In this document: positions 34,261 to 45,584 of the stretch, in pieces | Numbering within the stretch: position 1 is the first letter of the stretch | Layout of the letters: the number at the start of each line of letters is the position of its first letter | Source of the DNA: Cryptomeria japonica | Taxonomy: Eukaryota; Streptophyta; Pinopsida; Cupressales; Cupressaceae | Assembly (NCBI RefSeq): GCF_030272615.1 | Contig: NC_081414.1 | Span: 521,362,185 to 521,424,184, forward strand | Direction: 5' to 3' | Length of the DNA: 62,000 bases | Translations under genes and position numbers: made by a program | The notes under the pieces: model-generated | The model's database searches: none | Seen by the model: only the letters and a program-made list of their open reading frames with translations | Told to the model about the DNA's origin: nothing

Positions 34261-34426
34261 TGCCAAAGTGTGGCAAGTGAAAATACATACCAAAGTGTCA
34301 ATACCCTTGATAGCTATGGTTACCCTGAAAGAGGTGAAGCTTTGATGATTAGAAGAGTAGTAACTACCATGAAGATGGCTAACAAAGAACCCCCATAGAG
34401 AAAGTCTCTATTCAAGACCACTTGCA
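34261..34426 (+). repeat. 166-bp direct repeat in L, copy 2
   Basis: Same segment as 33700-33865 with a few substitutions. The retropepsin frame continues from this copy, so this is the one joined to the original downstream sequence. Confidence 0.92.
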
Positions 34427-34965
34427 AAGTGGGTGGAAAGGTATGTAAGGTTCTAATAGATTTTGGATCAACTAAAAAATTTGTGTCTCTAGAAATGGTG
34501 GAGAAGATAAAATTGAGAAGCATACCTCACCCTTGCCCCTACAAGGTCTCTTGGCTCACCCAAGGTCACCAAGTTGTTGTGGAAGAGTAGGCTTGGGTAG
34601 AATTCCAAATTGAAGCCTATAAGGATAGGTTGTTGTTTGGTATTGCAAAGATAGATGCTTTCCATCTCCTATTTGGGAGACCATGGAAATTTGATTTGAA
34701 GGCACAACATGATGGTGCTAGGAACTCATATTCAATCACCAAAGATGGTAAGGTGATAGAGTTGTTACCTTTGATGGAGAGTGAGGAGGAAACAAAAGAA
34801 AAGGAGGCCAAGGTGTTCATGGTAGGAGGAAAGCAATTCATGAAGAAGATAGTAGATGAAGTAATTGTTTGTTATGTTGTTATTCCTAGTCCCAAAGTGA
34901 CAAAGGTGGAGAAGTCTGAAGACAAGAAAGGAGACAGATTGAGGTTGGTTAACCCTATAGTGTAG
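34427..34965 (+). pseudogene. Gypsy L retropepsin
   Basis: Aspartic protease. CKVLIDFGSTKKFVSLEMVE contains the catalytic Asp-x-Gly, where LIDSGSTHNF is usual. FHLLFGRPWKFDLKAQHDG carries the second conserved protease motif (GRPW). A TAG lies at 34588. A Glu-rich linker (SEEETKEKEAKVF) leads towards RT. Confidence 0.85.
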
Positions 34966-35433
34966 CACTTACTAAGAAAGTACAAAGGTGTCATCTTTGA
35001 TGACATGCCAAGGACACTACCTCCTATGAGGGATATAAATAATTGCATAGACCTTATACCTAGATACACTCTACCTAACAAAGCAACATACAAGCTCACC
35101 CTAGATCAGAATGTTGAGATGGAAAAATAGATTGAAGAACTATTGGAGTCTAGACTGATTGGAAAAAGTTTGAGCCCATGTGCAGTCCCTACAATCTTGG
35201 CACCCAAAAAGGAAGGCACTTGGAGACTTTTCATAGACTCAAGGTTTATCAAAAAAATTACTATAAGGTATAAATTTCCAATGCCTAGGATTGAGGTGTT
35301 GTTAGATTGCTTGGGGGGTGCTAGATTTTTTACAAAAATCAACTTGAAAAGTGGCTACCATCAGATTAGGATTAGGCTTGCAGATGAGTGGAAGACTGCA
35401 TTTAAAACAAATGAGGGGTTGTATGAGTGGAAG
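34966..35433 (+). pseudogene. Gypsy L reverse transcriptase, N-terminal part
   Basis: Begins with IFDDMPRTLPPMRDINNCID, the typical lead-in of plant chromovirus RT. Then [55 protein letters not shown] and [17 protein letters not shown] is present at 35128. The frame stops at GLYEWK, where K is inserted. The rest of RT resumes at 43034 with VMPFGLSNAPSTFMR, so the gene is split only by the insertion. Confidence 0.92.
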
Positions 35434-36587
35434 TGATGAATACTAAGAGGGGCGGTGAATTAGTATACCAAAAAATACTGTAAAAAAACTCTTAAATAGT
35501 TTAGCAGATAACCGGTACAACAATTTCACTAATAAAATGGTTAAGATAAATGCAAACCAAATAGAAAATAAAGCATTCACCCACAAGAGAACAATCACCA
35601 TAACATAATATATTTGATGTGGAAACCCAAATGGGAGAAAACACGGTGAGCAAAAACTCACAAGTAACTATCTGCAGAATAGAAACCAGACTGGTTAAGG
35701 TCAGACTGGTTAAGGTCATACAATGTCCTTCACCAAAACAGATCCTGTTAGGAATCTAGATCTCTGTTAGGAGATAAGTCCTGTTAAAGACTACCTTGTT
35801 AAAGGATTTCAGATCCATAGTTGTGAACTACCTTGTTAGAGGATTTACAAAGGCTTTGCTGGGCCTACTCAGTTAAGGTTTTTAAACTTGTTGAAGATCT
35901 GAGTAATCAACAAGTGACTGATCTAGATACTAGCACAGTATGCTTGGTTAGATTCTTGATAGCTCATTGTTAATGCATTTTAGCATTACTTTAGTCTTCA
36001 ATATCTCCACACTCTAACTCTTCAAACATACCTAATATTCTCTGCAAACATCACACATAACCTTCTCCTACATCATACATCTCTCACATATGCAAACCCT
36101 AGACATGATGTCCTTATAAAGGAAACTGATTTCATGTCGATCCAATAGGATTAAACTACAAGTTCCTAGGTTCAGTGCATCTAGACACATTTGGTAACAT
36201 GGCACAAAATCACTGCCAAAGTGTCGGTGGAAGATAACTCATCACAGAAATACTGGTTGGTAACTCATCACAGAGTAATACTGGTTCATACAATATACCA
36301 ATTATCAGTTGTCAAAAATGAAGACTAGAAAATGTTAACTACCACTTTGTTCCTTCGTACTGCTTGAAATCCTCAAACCGCTTGAGGTCTTCATACTGCT
36401 TGGGTTCTCCATAGCACTTGAGGTCTTCATTCAATTTGTGACCGACAAACATCTTCTACAAAACACCAATAGTCTAAAGACTATAATACATAGTACCGGT
36501 TGGAACAATTACTGGTTGAGCATAACTCATACATCAAGAAAGTGTGTGTCCATCAATGATAGTCAAAACATCATCAGAATGCCAATA
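35434..36587 (-). repeat. 3' LTR of K
   Basis: Nearly identical to the 5' LTR, but with a 15-bp tandem duplication (CAGACTGGTTAAGGT twice near 35690-35720). The element-side terminus reads CCAATA instead of CGAACA. Confidence 0.92.
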
Positions 36588-36868
36588 ATCTCCCCCTTTG
36601 GCATTGATGGCAACACTTAGGAAAATTTTGACATCTAAGTGTTTTTACAGGAAAAATATGCCATAATCAAAATTACTCCCCCTAAGCATATACACTATCC
36701 CTTTTGTAGAAATTACAATGTATACTACTCCCCCAAAGTGGTAACATGAAAGTATACATGAAATGGTAACATTTACCAAAATTTTAAATACTACTCCCCC
36801 TTTGCCAGTAATGACAAAGTAATGCAAAATAACCCCTATTTCCTTATATATAAAAATAGAGTAAATGT
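36588..36868 (-). promoter_or_regulatory. 3' non-coding region of K with four polypurine tracts
   Basis: C-rich boxes in + near 36590, 36675, 36728 and 36795. The first abuts the LTR and is followed by TTTGGCATTGATGGC, the same phrase as in D, J and P. No coding. Confidence 0.75.
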
Positions 36869-39800
36869 TTACGACAATAAGGAATAAAACTTATCAAAAA
36901 TAGATTTAAAATCCTGCATAAAAGTTTTCATGGCCAATGTCCATGACTCAAGTAATGAGGTAGCAACCTCACTTTCTATCTGCATCTGGAATACCAGTTC
37001 TTCCATAGCATCAATGGTACTCATCTCTTGAGTTACCGTGATGGCTTCCAAATTGAGAAAACATTTCTGAAGAATCTGTAGTCTAGGTAATAAGGCCAAT
37101 TGAAGCTCTTGCAAATATTTTGTTTGGTTGCAAATTTTTTATTCCACCTTGGCAGTCTACAGCTGATAATGATGAACCATTTGCCCATATGTAGTAAATG
37201 AATCATATGGCATCTTGAAGGTGTCGATGTATGCTTGGAACTCTGATTGGAGTTTATCTTTCTGCTTAAGCACATCATCACAAAATAGATGGGGTTGGTA
37301 GATTTTACTCAACAATAATTTGTCCTCATCCATAGCACCCCTGATATCCTTCTGCTACTTCAGAAGTTGTGATTGAAGCTCATTCAGTTTCTTGACTAAG
37401 GAAGTGTTGAGTGCCTTTTCATGGTTCTTCTTGGTAGTGGCTGCAACAACATCTTCCAAGCATTGTACCTGGTCCTCCACTATGGTACAAAGAAGTTTTA
37501 GCTTGGACAAAGAGGAATCGGTACTGGGGAGGTTAGTACCAAGAATCAGACTGGTAAGGGTGTCAACCATAGTTTTTATGACATCCCTTTCCTTCTTCCT
37601 CCACAACTCTTTCAGTCTTTCTTGTGCCAGTTTGATGCCTCGCAGCAACTCAGACTCATCGGTTGATTGAAGGTCAATCAGACTGGTGGTGTCAATCGGT
37701 TTGGCTTGACCACCAGTTGCCTTGGGAGTCTCCGCTTGTTTGGTTTTCTCTACTTCCTTCTCCTCTGCTACTCTTTTCTTTTCCTCTTATTTCTTCTTTT
37801 GCTCCTCTTCTTATTTCTTCTTTAGTTCTTCCTTCTTGTCTTCCTAATTTTTCTTTTCTTCCTCCTTCTTTTTCTCCTCTTCTTTCCTCTTCTCCTCTTC
37901 TTTTCTCTTCTCTTATTTTTTCTTCTCCTCTTCTTTTCTCTTATCCTCTTCTTTTCTCTTCTCTTCTTCTTGTTTCCTCTTCTCCTCCTCTTTTTTTTTC
38001 TCTTCCTCTTTCCTCTTGTCTTCCTCTTTCTTTGCTTTTTCTGCTTACTCTTTCTTCATTTGTTCTTTGTCTTGCTTCCCTTTTTCAGCTTTTTCCTTGT
38101 CATGTTTCTCTTTCTCTGCTTTTTCTCTGTCATGTTTCTCCTTCTCTATGTCTAGAGTGACATCCTCAACATCTAGTGCATCCACATCAGTGGGATCATT
38201 TTTCTCTGTCACTCTTTCCCCTTCACTATCAAATGCTTCATCCAGTTTGCCAGATGTTAGATCAGGTGCTTGTTCAACCTTTAGATTGGCCTCTGATACT
38301 TGGTGTAACTGGATAGCAACTTTGGCATGTAAATGTGTGTCCTTCTCCACTTAAGAAGCTTTACCTTCCAGTAGCCCAAGTCTTCTTCTTCTCATGAAGA
38401 AGAGGCCTTTGTTCTTATCCATTATCTCAAATAATTCAGAATTAGAGGCATCAAGAAAGTATTGTGCAAAGACTCTCTCCCTTATTTCCTATTCCTTTTC
38501 AATGGTAATGCGCCATTTATTATCTAAAGAATTGTACAAAGAATCTGTTGTAACCAATTTGATTTCATATGGTGACCGGTCATTAACACACAAATATTTG
38601 ATAACTTCCTGCTCTACGTCTTCTTTCTCATTATCAATGAAATCATCAAAATACTCTTTTAAATCATCAAGCACTTTCCTCTTTATATTCTTTAAAGTCC
38701 TCTAACAATGTGTCATCGGCTTATAAGAGGAAGTATCTATATTTACTGGTGCAAAGGTTGTAGGAAAATTACTAGTAGACTTTATTTTCTTGCTTGTTTA
38801 CCTTGTCTTCTTCGGTTGGATTTCCAGTTCAGTATCCTCTGACTCAGGTGAGCTGGTTTTGGTGTTTTGCTTCCTCTCAAAGACTTTAGCAGGAATAACC
38901 TTCGATTTCTTCTTAGCAGGTGACCGCTTGGTCACTTTTAGACTGGCAGAGGTAACTGGTGCAGATACTGATGGAACTACTTTATCCTTCTTCTATTTTG
39001 GTTCTTCAACTATTGTTACCCTCTCCAAGTAGGTACTGGTTCACTTTTTCTTCGTAGCTAATGGTGAGGCAAGCAGGGTAGAGGCATACTCGATCAACAT
39101 ATCATACATCACTTCATACCCCATTGGTTCAACTGCTTCCTTTCTCAGTTCCACTGCTTCCATTATGTAGTCATCAGTCCTTATTGTGAAGCAGATGTCA
39201 TCTTCATATTTCTTCACAATATCACCAAATATCCCCATTCTCTGGCTCATTTTCTGCTTGAATTCATCAAAATATTCATTAAGAACCTCAAGATATCTAG
39301 TTCCCATTGCTTGAAGACTTTCCCTAATTTGCTTGGAGACCGATTGGTCAGCAGACCATTGAATATCACCTACTCCAGGGAAATAGCCTTGAAAGTAGAA
39401 GAATCAGCTGACCAAGAGTTGTCAAGCCTGAACCTTAGAGCACTGTCCTGTTTGATGGTCTTCAGGTTCAATAGCATTTGCTTTTGCAAATAGGTACATA
39501 AATCAAATGTATTGCCTTCCTTGATCATCTAGTAAGCAACATTCACTATAGCAGTAGGAAAAAAGTTCATTCTACTAGCATAGAATATCTGGTAACCAAT
39601 CACCATGCAAGCATACTTCACCAGATCATCTTCGATGGTGTTGACAGTCATCACCCATTGGTCGCTTATAGAACCCGGTGAGCTTAGTCATTTCAGTCTT
39701 CATGAACTTTCTTAGAGCTGGCACCTATCTAATGTTACAAAAATTGGTGATGACATGAATTGCATCCGGTGTGATGTCATGTGTCCGCTTGAGATACATT

Positions 39801-40126
39801 TTATCACAATGCACTCTGCTAAGGATGATGCGAATGTGATCTTCTATGAATTCTTCCAGAAATTACACCGCATTGTGTAGTTTCATCTTCTCTAGGATGC
39901 TATATTCAGGTTTGATTTTCTTGTCATCCCCACAAAATAGACCTAGCTGGGAATGAATCACTAGGGATCCTAGGTCTTCCAATTTAGAATCAATATATCC
40001 TAAAATATCTTCCTAAACTATAACTCCAGTGGGTATCTAGGATAGGGCATTGTATTTCATCTTTTTTTGAATAAATTCAACTAAATCTACAAGTGCACTA
40101 GAACTAGAGTGCGATGCAGATATCAT
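36869..40126 (-). pseudogene. K ORF2: large helical accessory (env-like?) protein
   Basis: About 1,086 codons from ATG 40126 to the stop at 36869, one frame apart from two compensating frameshifts near 39655 and 39370, with many stops. The N-terminal third is a folded-looking helical domain (SSALVDLVEFIQKKMKY, HDITPDAIHVITNFCNI, VGYQ/IGYQIFYASRMNFF, RYLEVLNEYFDEFKQKMSQR). The middle is a basic Ser/Thr/Lys linker followed by long Lys-Glu runs (KEKHDREKAEKEKHDKEKAE). The C-terminal third is helical (TTKKNHEKALNTSLVKKLNE, LQELQLALLPRLQILQKCF). No enzyme motif. The position between gag and the 3' LTR and the helical tail recall env-like ORFs of Sireviruses; that identity is inference. Confidence 0.65.
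37740..38150 (-). repeat. Purine-rich (GA) tract inside K ORF2
   Basis: About 400 bp of almost pure TTC/TCC in + (GA on the coding strand), encoding Glu/Lys-rich repeats. Stops in the tract are single changes of GAA or AAG to TAA or TAG. Simple-sequence expansion in a once coding linker. Confidence 0.8.
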
Positions 40127-40563
40127 GGTAAGAAAGAAATTTGAGAAATACCTTCACAACCCAAAATTTAGGGTTTAGCAATGTCTCCCACAATACACCA
40201 CTTCGATTGCTCGATTACCACTTAGTGTTCTTCACTAATAGATTGAAAATGATCGTTGAATTCCTCTGCAAGATTTTTGAATTCACTTTGAATTGCTAGA
40301 AAAATCGCTCTTTGTTGCTCTTCCCTTGAAAATTCTTTGCTCAAAAATAGATAAGTGAAAATGACAACAAAAATCCCTTTTAAACAATCTTTCACCTACC
40401 ATAATAAATGCATCACCGTTAGGGTACAAACCCTAAATTTGTCTTTTACCACTTCAAGTCTTCTATCGATTGATAGGTAACATATACCAATTAAGGTCTT
40501 TACCGATATAAACCAGGGATTCAAATATTTCACCGATATGCTCCCCTTAAGCTTTTCTGAAGC
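40127..40563 (-). promoter_or_regulatory. Spacer between K ORF1 and ORF2 with telo-box motifs
   Basis: 437 bp without coding. AAACCCTAA occurs (minus) at 40168-40176 and in a perfect 7-bp inverted repeat TTAGGGT-ACAA-ACCCTAA at 40419-40436. Telo-boxes are known plant promoter elements, so a second promoter or a splice region for ORF2 is possible. Not demonstrated. Confidence 0.35.
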
Positions 40564-41850
40564 TCAGTTTGTCAGTTCAGAGACTTCCACACTAGGTGCA
40601 AAAACCAGTTCATCCTGTGGCACTTCTTCAGGCTTCTTTTTCCAAGTTTTATTCATTCCCATTTGAATGGTTTCAACATCAATCTTTCCTTTTGGACTGA
40701 TCAGTATATCATCCGATAGGTTCTTTCTCATTCTGTAGGTTCTGGCAGTGTGTCCTAGTTTGTTGCAATGATATCATACCATTCTAGGTGTTCTCCATGG
40801 TCCATTATGCATACTACCATTCTTCCTTCTACATGTTGCAGCAGTATGACCACTACCATGACAAATCAAATAGGTTGCTCTCCAACCAATTGCCACTTGA
40901 TAGCCACCTGACTGATGGTCATAGGTATTATACCAGTTGGGATTCTGATTCACAGAGGGTTCTAGGATAACTCCTTGAGTCCTTGGAGGGTATCTCCCAG
41001 TGTTGTGCAAAACAAACTTGCATTCAAATTCTCTATGCCCAAACTTTTTGCATGCATATTATTTTCCATTGAATCTATTGGATCTAGGCTTATTGTTTAG
41101 AAAATAAGGAAAATTATTGTAGGCCTTGCTTCTACACACATTAGCAGTATGTCCTTCCTTGAGACAATTGAAGAAAATGGGTTTAAACGTTTGCTTACCT
41201 TTATCCTTGGATGTTGGTTGCTTCTTTGATGCTTCAGCTTTTGTTCCAGAGGTCTCACCTTCCTCATACCCAGAGAAACCAAGTCCAATGGTATTCTTCA
41301 CTGGTTTTGCCGATTCAAGCTTTTGCTCTAGCTTAGCAGTACTCTAATTGAATTTGGCAAGTATCTTGTTTGACTCAATAAGTTCCTTGGAAATAGAAGC
41401 ATTAGATTCCTTCAAGGTTGCATTATCAAAAATAGCCATGTTTACTTCACCTTGTATTTATTCTTTTTCCACTTTACTCTCTTGGAGATGAGCAGTAAGG
41501 GCACTGATTTCTTGCTTCAGTTTGGAGATCTCATGATCTTTGTCTTTTACCAGATCTTCATCTTTCCTTCGGTTTTCAAGCTCTTGACACATTTTGATAG
41601 CCAGTCCTTCCAACTCCTTTCTTAGATTGGCTTTAGATTCATTTAGTTTTTAAACTTCTTCAACTAGTGCATCCATGTCAGCTTCATCAGAAGAGCCATT
41701 TTTAGTAAGTTCCATCATTTTCTCAGCATGCTCTCTTCCCTTGGCCAAAGACTCTTTGTACTTGACTTTGAGTTCATCATAGGCTCTCTCAGTTTGAGTG
41801 AGATGATAAGTAAGTTCCCTCATAGTGTATTCCCCCATATCTCCTTCCAA
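40564..41850 (-). pseudogene. K ORF1: gag-like coiled coil with four zinc knuckles
   Basis: 429 codons in a single frame from ATG 41850 to TGA 40564, with five internal stops. The first 200 residues are a strong coiled coil (YDELKVKYKESLAKGREHAE, then KLNESKANLRKELEGL and HEISKLKQEISALTAHLQES). Four CCHC-type knuckles follow: FNCLKEGHTANVC, YACKKFGHREFEC, LICHGSGHTAATC and YHCNKLGHTARTY. In all four the first Cys is replaced (Phe, stop, Tyr, stop), and in the fourth the last Cys is Tyr. It looks like the nucleocapsid half of a gag without the UBN2 capsid domain. It would bind element RNA if intact. Confidence 0.75.
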
Positions 41851-41874
41851 GTGGTTAGACTTATAGAGAGGTTG

Positions 41875-41887
41875 GCTCTGATACCAA
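41875..41887 (-). promoter_or_regulatory. Primer binding site of K
   Basis: Minus strand TTGGTATCAGAGC, a perfect tRNA-iMet complement adjacent to the 5' LTR. It shows K could be reverse transcribed in trans. Confidence 0.88.
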
Positions 41888-41888
41888 T

Positions 41889-43028
41889 TGATGAATACTA
41901 AGAGGGGGGGTGAATTAGTATACCAAGAAATACTGTAAACAAACTCTTAAACAGTTTAGCAGATAACCGGTACAACAATTTCACTAATAAACTGGTTAAG
42001 ATAAATGCAAACCAAATAGAAAATAAAGAATTCACCCACAAGAGAACAATCACCATAACATAATATATTTGATTTGGAAACTCAAATGGGAGAAAACACG
42101 GTGAGCAAAAACTCACAAGTAACTATCTGCAGAATAGAAACCAGACTGGTTAAGGTCATAAAATGTTCTTCACCAAAACAGATCCTGTTAGGAATCTAGA
42201 TCTCTGTTAGGAGATAAGTCCTGTTAAAGACTACCTTTGTTAAAGGATTTTAGATCCACAGTTGTGAACCACCTTGCTAGAGGATTTACAAAGGCTTTGC
42301 TGGGCCTACCTAGTTAAGGGTTTCAGACTTGTCGAAGATGCGAGTAATCAATAAGTGAGTGATCTAGATACTAGCATAGTATGTTTGGTTAGATCCTTGA
42401 CAGCTCAATGCTAATGCATTTCAGCATTACTTCATTCTTCAATATCTCCACACTCTAACTCTTCACACAGACCTAATCTTCTCTGCAAAGATCACACATA
42501 ACCTTCTCATACATCATACATCTCTCACATATGCAAACCCTAGAGATGATGTCCTTATAAAGGAAACGGATTTCATATCGGTCCAATAGGATTAAACTAC
42601 AAGTTCCTAGGTTCAGTGCATCTAGACACATTTGGTAACATGACACAAAATCACTGCCAAAGTGTCGGTGGAAGATAAGTCATCACAGAAATACTAGTTG
42701 GTAACTCATCACAAAGTAATATTGGTTCATACAATATATCGATTATTAGTTGTCAAAAATGAAGAATGGAAAATGTTAACTACCACTTTGTTCATTCATA
42801 CCACTTGAGATCCTCAAACCGCTTGAGGTCTTCATACCACTTGGGTTCTCCATAGTGCTTGATGTCTTCAGTTAATTTGTGACTGGTAAACATCTTTTGC
42901 AAAACACTGATAGTCTAAAGACTATAATACATAATACCGATTGGAACAATTACCAGTTGAGCATAACTCATACATCAAGAAAGTGTGTGTCCATCAATGA
43001 CAATCAAAACATCATCAAAATACGAACA
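41889..43028 (-). repeat. 5' LTR of K
   Basis: In + from TGATGAATACTAAGAGG to ATACGAACA. High similarity to the left copy over the full length. Confidence 0.92.
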
Positions 43029-43033
43029 AGAAG

Positions 43034-44093
43034 GTCATGCCCTTTGGCTTATCTAATGCACCAAGTACCTTTATGAGGTGAATTAATGAAGTTTTGAGGG
43101 ATTTCATAGAAAAGTTTGTCATAGTTTACCTAGATGACATTCTAATTTTTTGTCAAACCAAATAAGAGCACCTAAAACATGTAGACCTTGTCCTAAGGAG
43201 ATTGCATGAAGATAAATTAATGATCAATTTGGAAAAGTGTTTGTTTATGCAGGAAGAGATCATCTACTTGGGATTCGTAATCTTATATGGTGAGTTGAAA
43301 ATGATCAAGAAAAGGTGAGTACTATATTGTCTTGGCCTACACCTAGAACAAGGATGATGTTAGAAGCTTCCATGGTTTATCCACATTCTATAGGAAATTT
43401 ATAAGGGGATTTAGCCATATTTGTGCTCCAATGGTTGACACCATAAAGGGAGGACAAAAGTGTAGGTTTAGTTGGACTAAAGAGGTAGATAACTCCTTTG
43501 AAACATTGAAGAAGAAAGTTGCAGAGCAACCAGTCCTTGCCCTACCTGATTTCAACAAAATCTTCCATGTGGAATGTGATGCTAGTCACATGGTTATTGG
43601 GGCAGTTCTTAGTTAGGAAGGAAGGCCAGTTACCTTCTTCAATGAGAAATTAAATGAGGCAAAGAGGAGGTACTCATCCTATGACATAGAAATGTATGCT
43701 CTAGTGAAATCCTTGAAAAAGTGGAGACACTACTTGCTACCAAAGAAGTTCATAGTTTTCATAGACAATCAAGCCCTCAGTTTCATAAATAGCCAAAAAA
43801 AGTTGAACCATAGGCATATGAAGTGGGTAGAGACCCTACAAGCCTTCACTTTCACTCTAAAGCATAAGAAAGGGGTCAAGAATAAGGTTGAAGATGCTTT
43901 GAGTAGGAGAGTATTAACCACAAATCAGATCCAGTTGGAGAGTGTTGGAATAGACTCCTTGAAGGCCATGTATGAGGATGATGAAGACTTTGGAGAGATC
44001 TACAAGGTATGTGCATCTTTTGATGAGCGGTTTCATGTTGATTTCTCTAATTTTTTTATACAAGATGGATTGTTGTTTAAGGGTGAAAAGTTG
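43034..44093 (+). pseudogene. Gypsy L RT C-terminal part and RNase H
   Basis: Resumes exactly after K: VMPFGLSNAPSTFMR, a TGA, then the catalytic FVIVYLDDILIFC and EEIIYLGFVI. A frameshift near 43300-43350 precedes VRSFHGLSTFYRKF-like sequence. RNase H follows: WTKEVDNSFETLKKKV, VLALPDFNKIFHVECDASHM and YALVKSLKKWRHYLLPKKFI. The segment HKKGVKNKVEDALSRR marks the end of RNase H. The chain reaches LLFKGEKL and is then interrupted by Q after AGTTG. Confidence 0.9.
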
Positions 44094-45583
44094 TGTTGGC
44101 ATTACAATAGAAAGGAGATTGTTGGCATTTCAATAAGGATATTGAGAAGGTTGTTGGAGATTGTTGATATAACTAAAGAAGGATGATTACTGTCTTCATA
44201 ATATTATTTTGTCATTGATGTCAAGAAATTGATTTTCTAATTTAGTATGATGTTGCCATATCTTGAGAAGTATGTGTTGATGAGTATTAGGAGGTTAGTG
44301 AGTGACACAGAAAGAATGTGATAATAAAGGAGAGATATAAGTTATTCAATGGGAAACTATTACCAAGTTAGACAATGATGAGATCATGTTGTTTTGATTG
44401 TTTTGATATACTACACATGTTGTTGATTATAAGTTTAATACTGTATTATGTCATTGAGCAAGGAACCTAGTTGGTAAACCCTAAGGTTATCGATATCGGT
44501 TAACGAAGGCAGAATGTCTACCGAGTGAAGTTCAGTATTAACCGAGTAACAATGGAGTTATAATAGATTGCATTGGATGGATAAAACCATTATTTAATGA
44601 AGGATGCTGATGAGCTGGAGATGAATAAATGATTGGTTTGTTGCACAAGAAGTTTGTTAAGAATCTATGACAATGAAAATATAGGAGGAAGATCTACAAC
44701 ACAGACTGAATTGCAATAACCTAGCACAAGTTCCTAGGAAGGAATGCAAGTTCCAAGGTGAGGTAAAAAAATTTCAAATCGAAGGATACATCGAACCTAG
44801 TCAAGTTTGATGATCTGATGGCTAAGATTGATCATGGGAAATGTGATCAAGGAGATTAAGCGGTCAGAAACTATTTATAAATAAGGAATTGTTGATAAAA
44901 ACTACATGTGGGCAAATGTATGCATAGTGATGCTACAGGAATGTTTACCGAGCTCAGAAGCTTCAAGATCTAATTGAAGAACAGATTGAGAAGCCCAACA
45001 AGCCCATCAATAGTTTAGATAAGTCTTATGACAAAATTGTTTTGAGAAAATAAGAATTTGCTTTAGCATTTGAGATGTGAAGTTGCAGATATATTTTATT
45101 ATTGTTGTTTATTTTGTAAGTGACAAGAAATCTCTTAGTCGAGTGAACCTAATAGTCTTATTTGTAAACCCTCTAGCAAGGTAACATTCTAAATGAGTAT
45201 TTGAAATCCTTTGACAAGGTCACTTCTAACAAAGTGCAAGACTCTAACAAGGCTGAGGAAAATCCCTTAGCCAGGTCACATCTAGCAATGTGTTTGTAAT
45301 CTTTAACAGGATTTGCTTTTAACTGAGCATACTCTAGAAGGGTATATTTCTTAGTGGGTTTGAAATCCCACAATGTTTTTTCCCTATTTGGGTTTCCACG
45401 TTAAATCTGGTGTTATATGTGTTGTAATGTTATTTGTTCATGAGTTTGAATGTTTTATAGTTTTGGTTATGTATTATGAAGTATAAGCTACTGAGGTTGA
45501 ATCTGTTGAATATATTGAAGATTAAGTTTGTATGATTCACCCCCCCCTCTCATCTTGTTTACTAATAGCATCAGAGCTTTACA
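44094..45583 (+). repeat. 5' LTR of Q with a 26-bp extra terminus
   Basis: The region matching the 3' LTR begins at 44120 (TGTTGGCATTTCAATAAGG). The preceding 26 bp (44094-44119) belong to Q because the target duplication lies outside them. They resemble the internal tract region just before the 3' LTR. The LTR ends CAGAGCTTTACA. Confidence 0.85.
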
Positions 45584-45584
45584 A

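Larger units (their letters stand above)
35434..43028 (-). mobile_element. Non-autonomous LTR element K
   Basis: Two LTRs of 1,154 and 1,140 bp in minus orientation, TGATGAATACTAAGAGG to ATACGAACA, with a tRNA-iMet primer site and several polypurine tracts. Target duplication GGAAG (35429-35433) and AGAAG (43029-43033). The 5.3 kb interior encodes two long decayed ORFs, neither with RT, integrase or protease. It is a gag-plus-accessory-ORF derivative that would need enzymes from a relative. Confidence 0.9.

Noticed and set aside
37663-38160. 165-codon plus-strand ORF rich in Ser, Leu, Pro and Phe
   Set aside because: It is the complement of the GA tract of K ORF2. Low-complexity pyrimidine sequence gives long open frames by chance.
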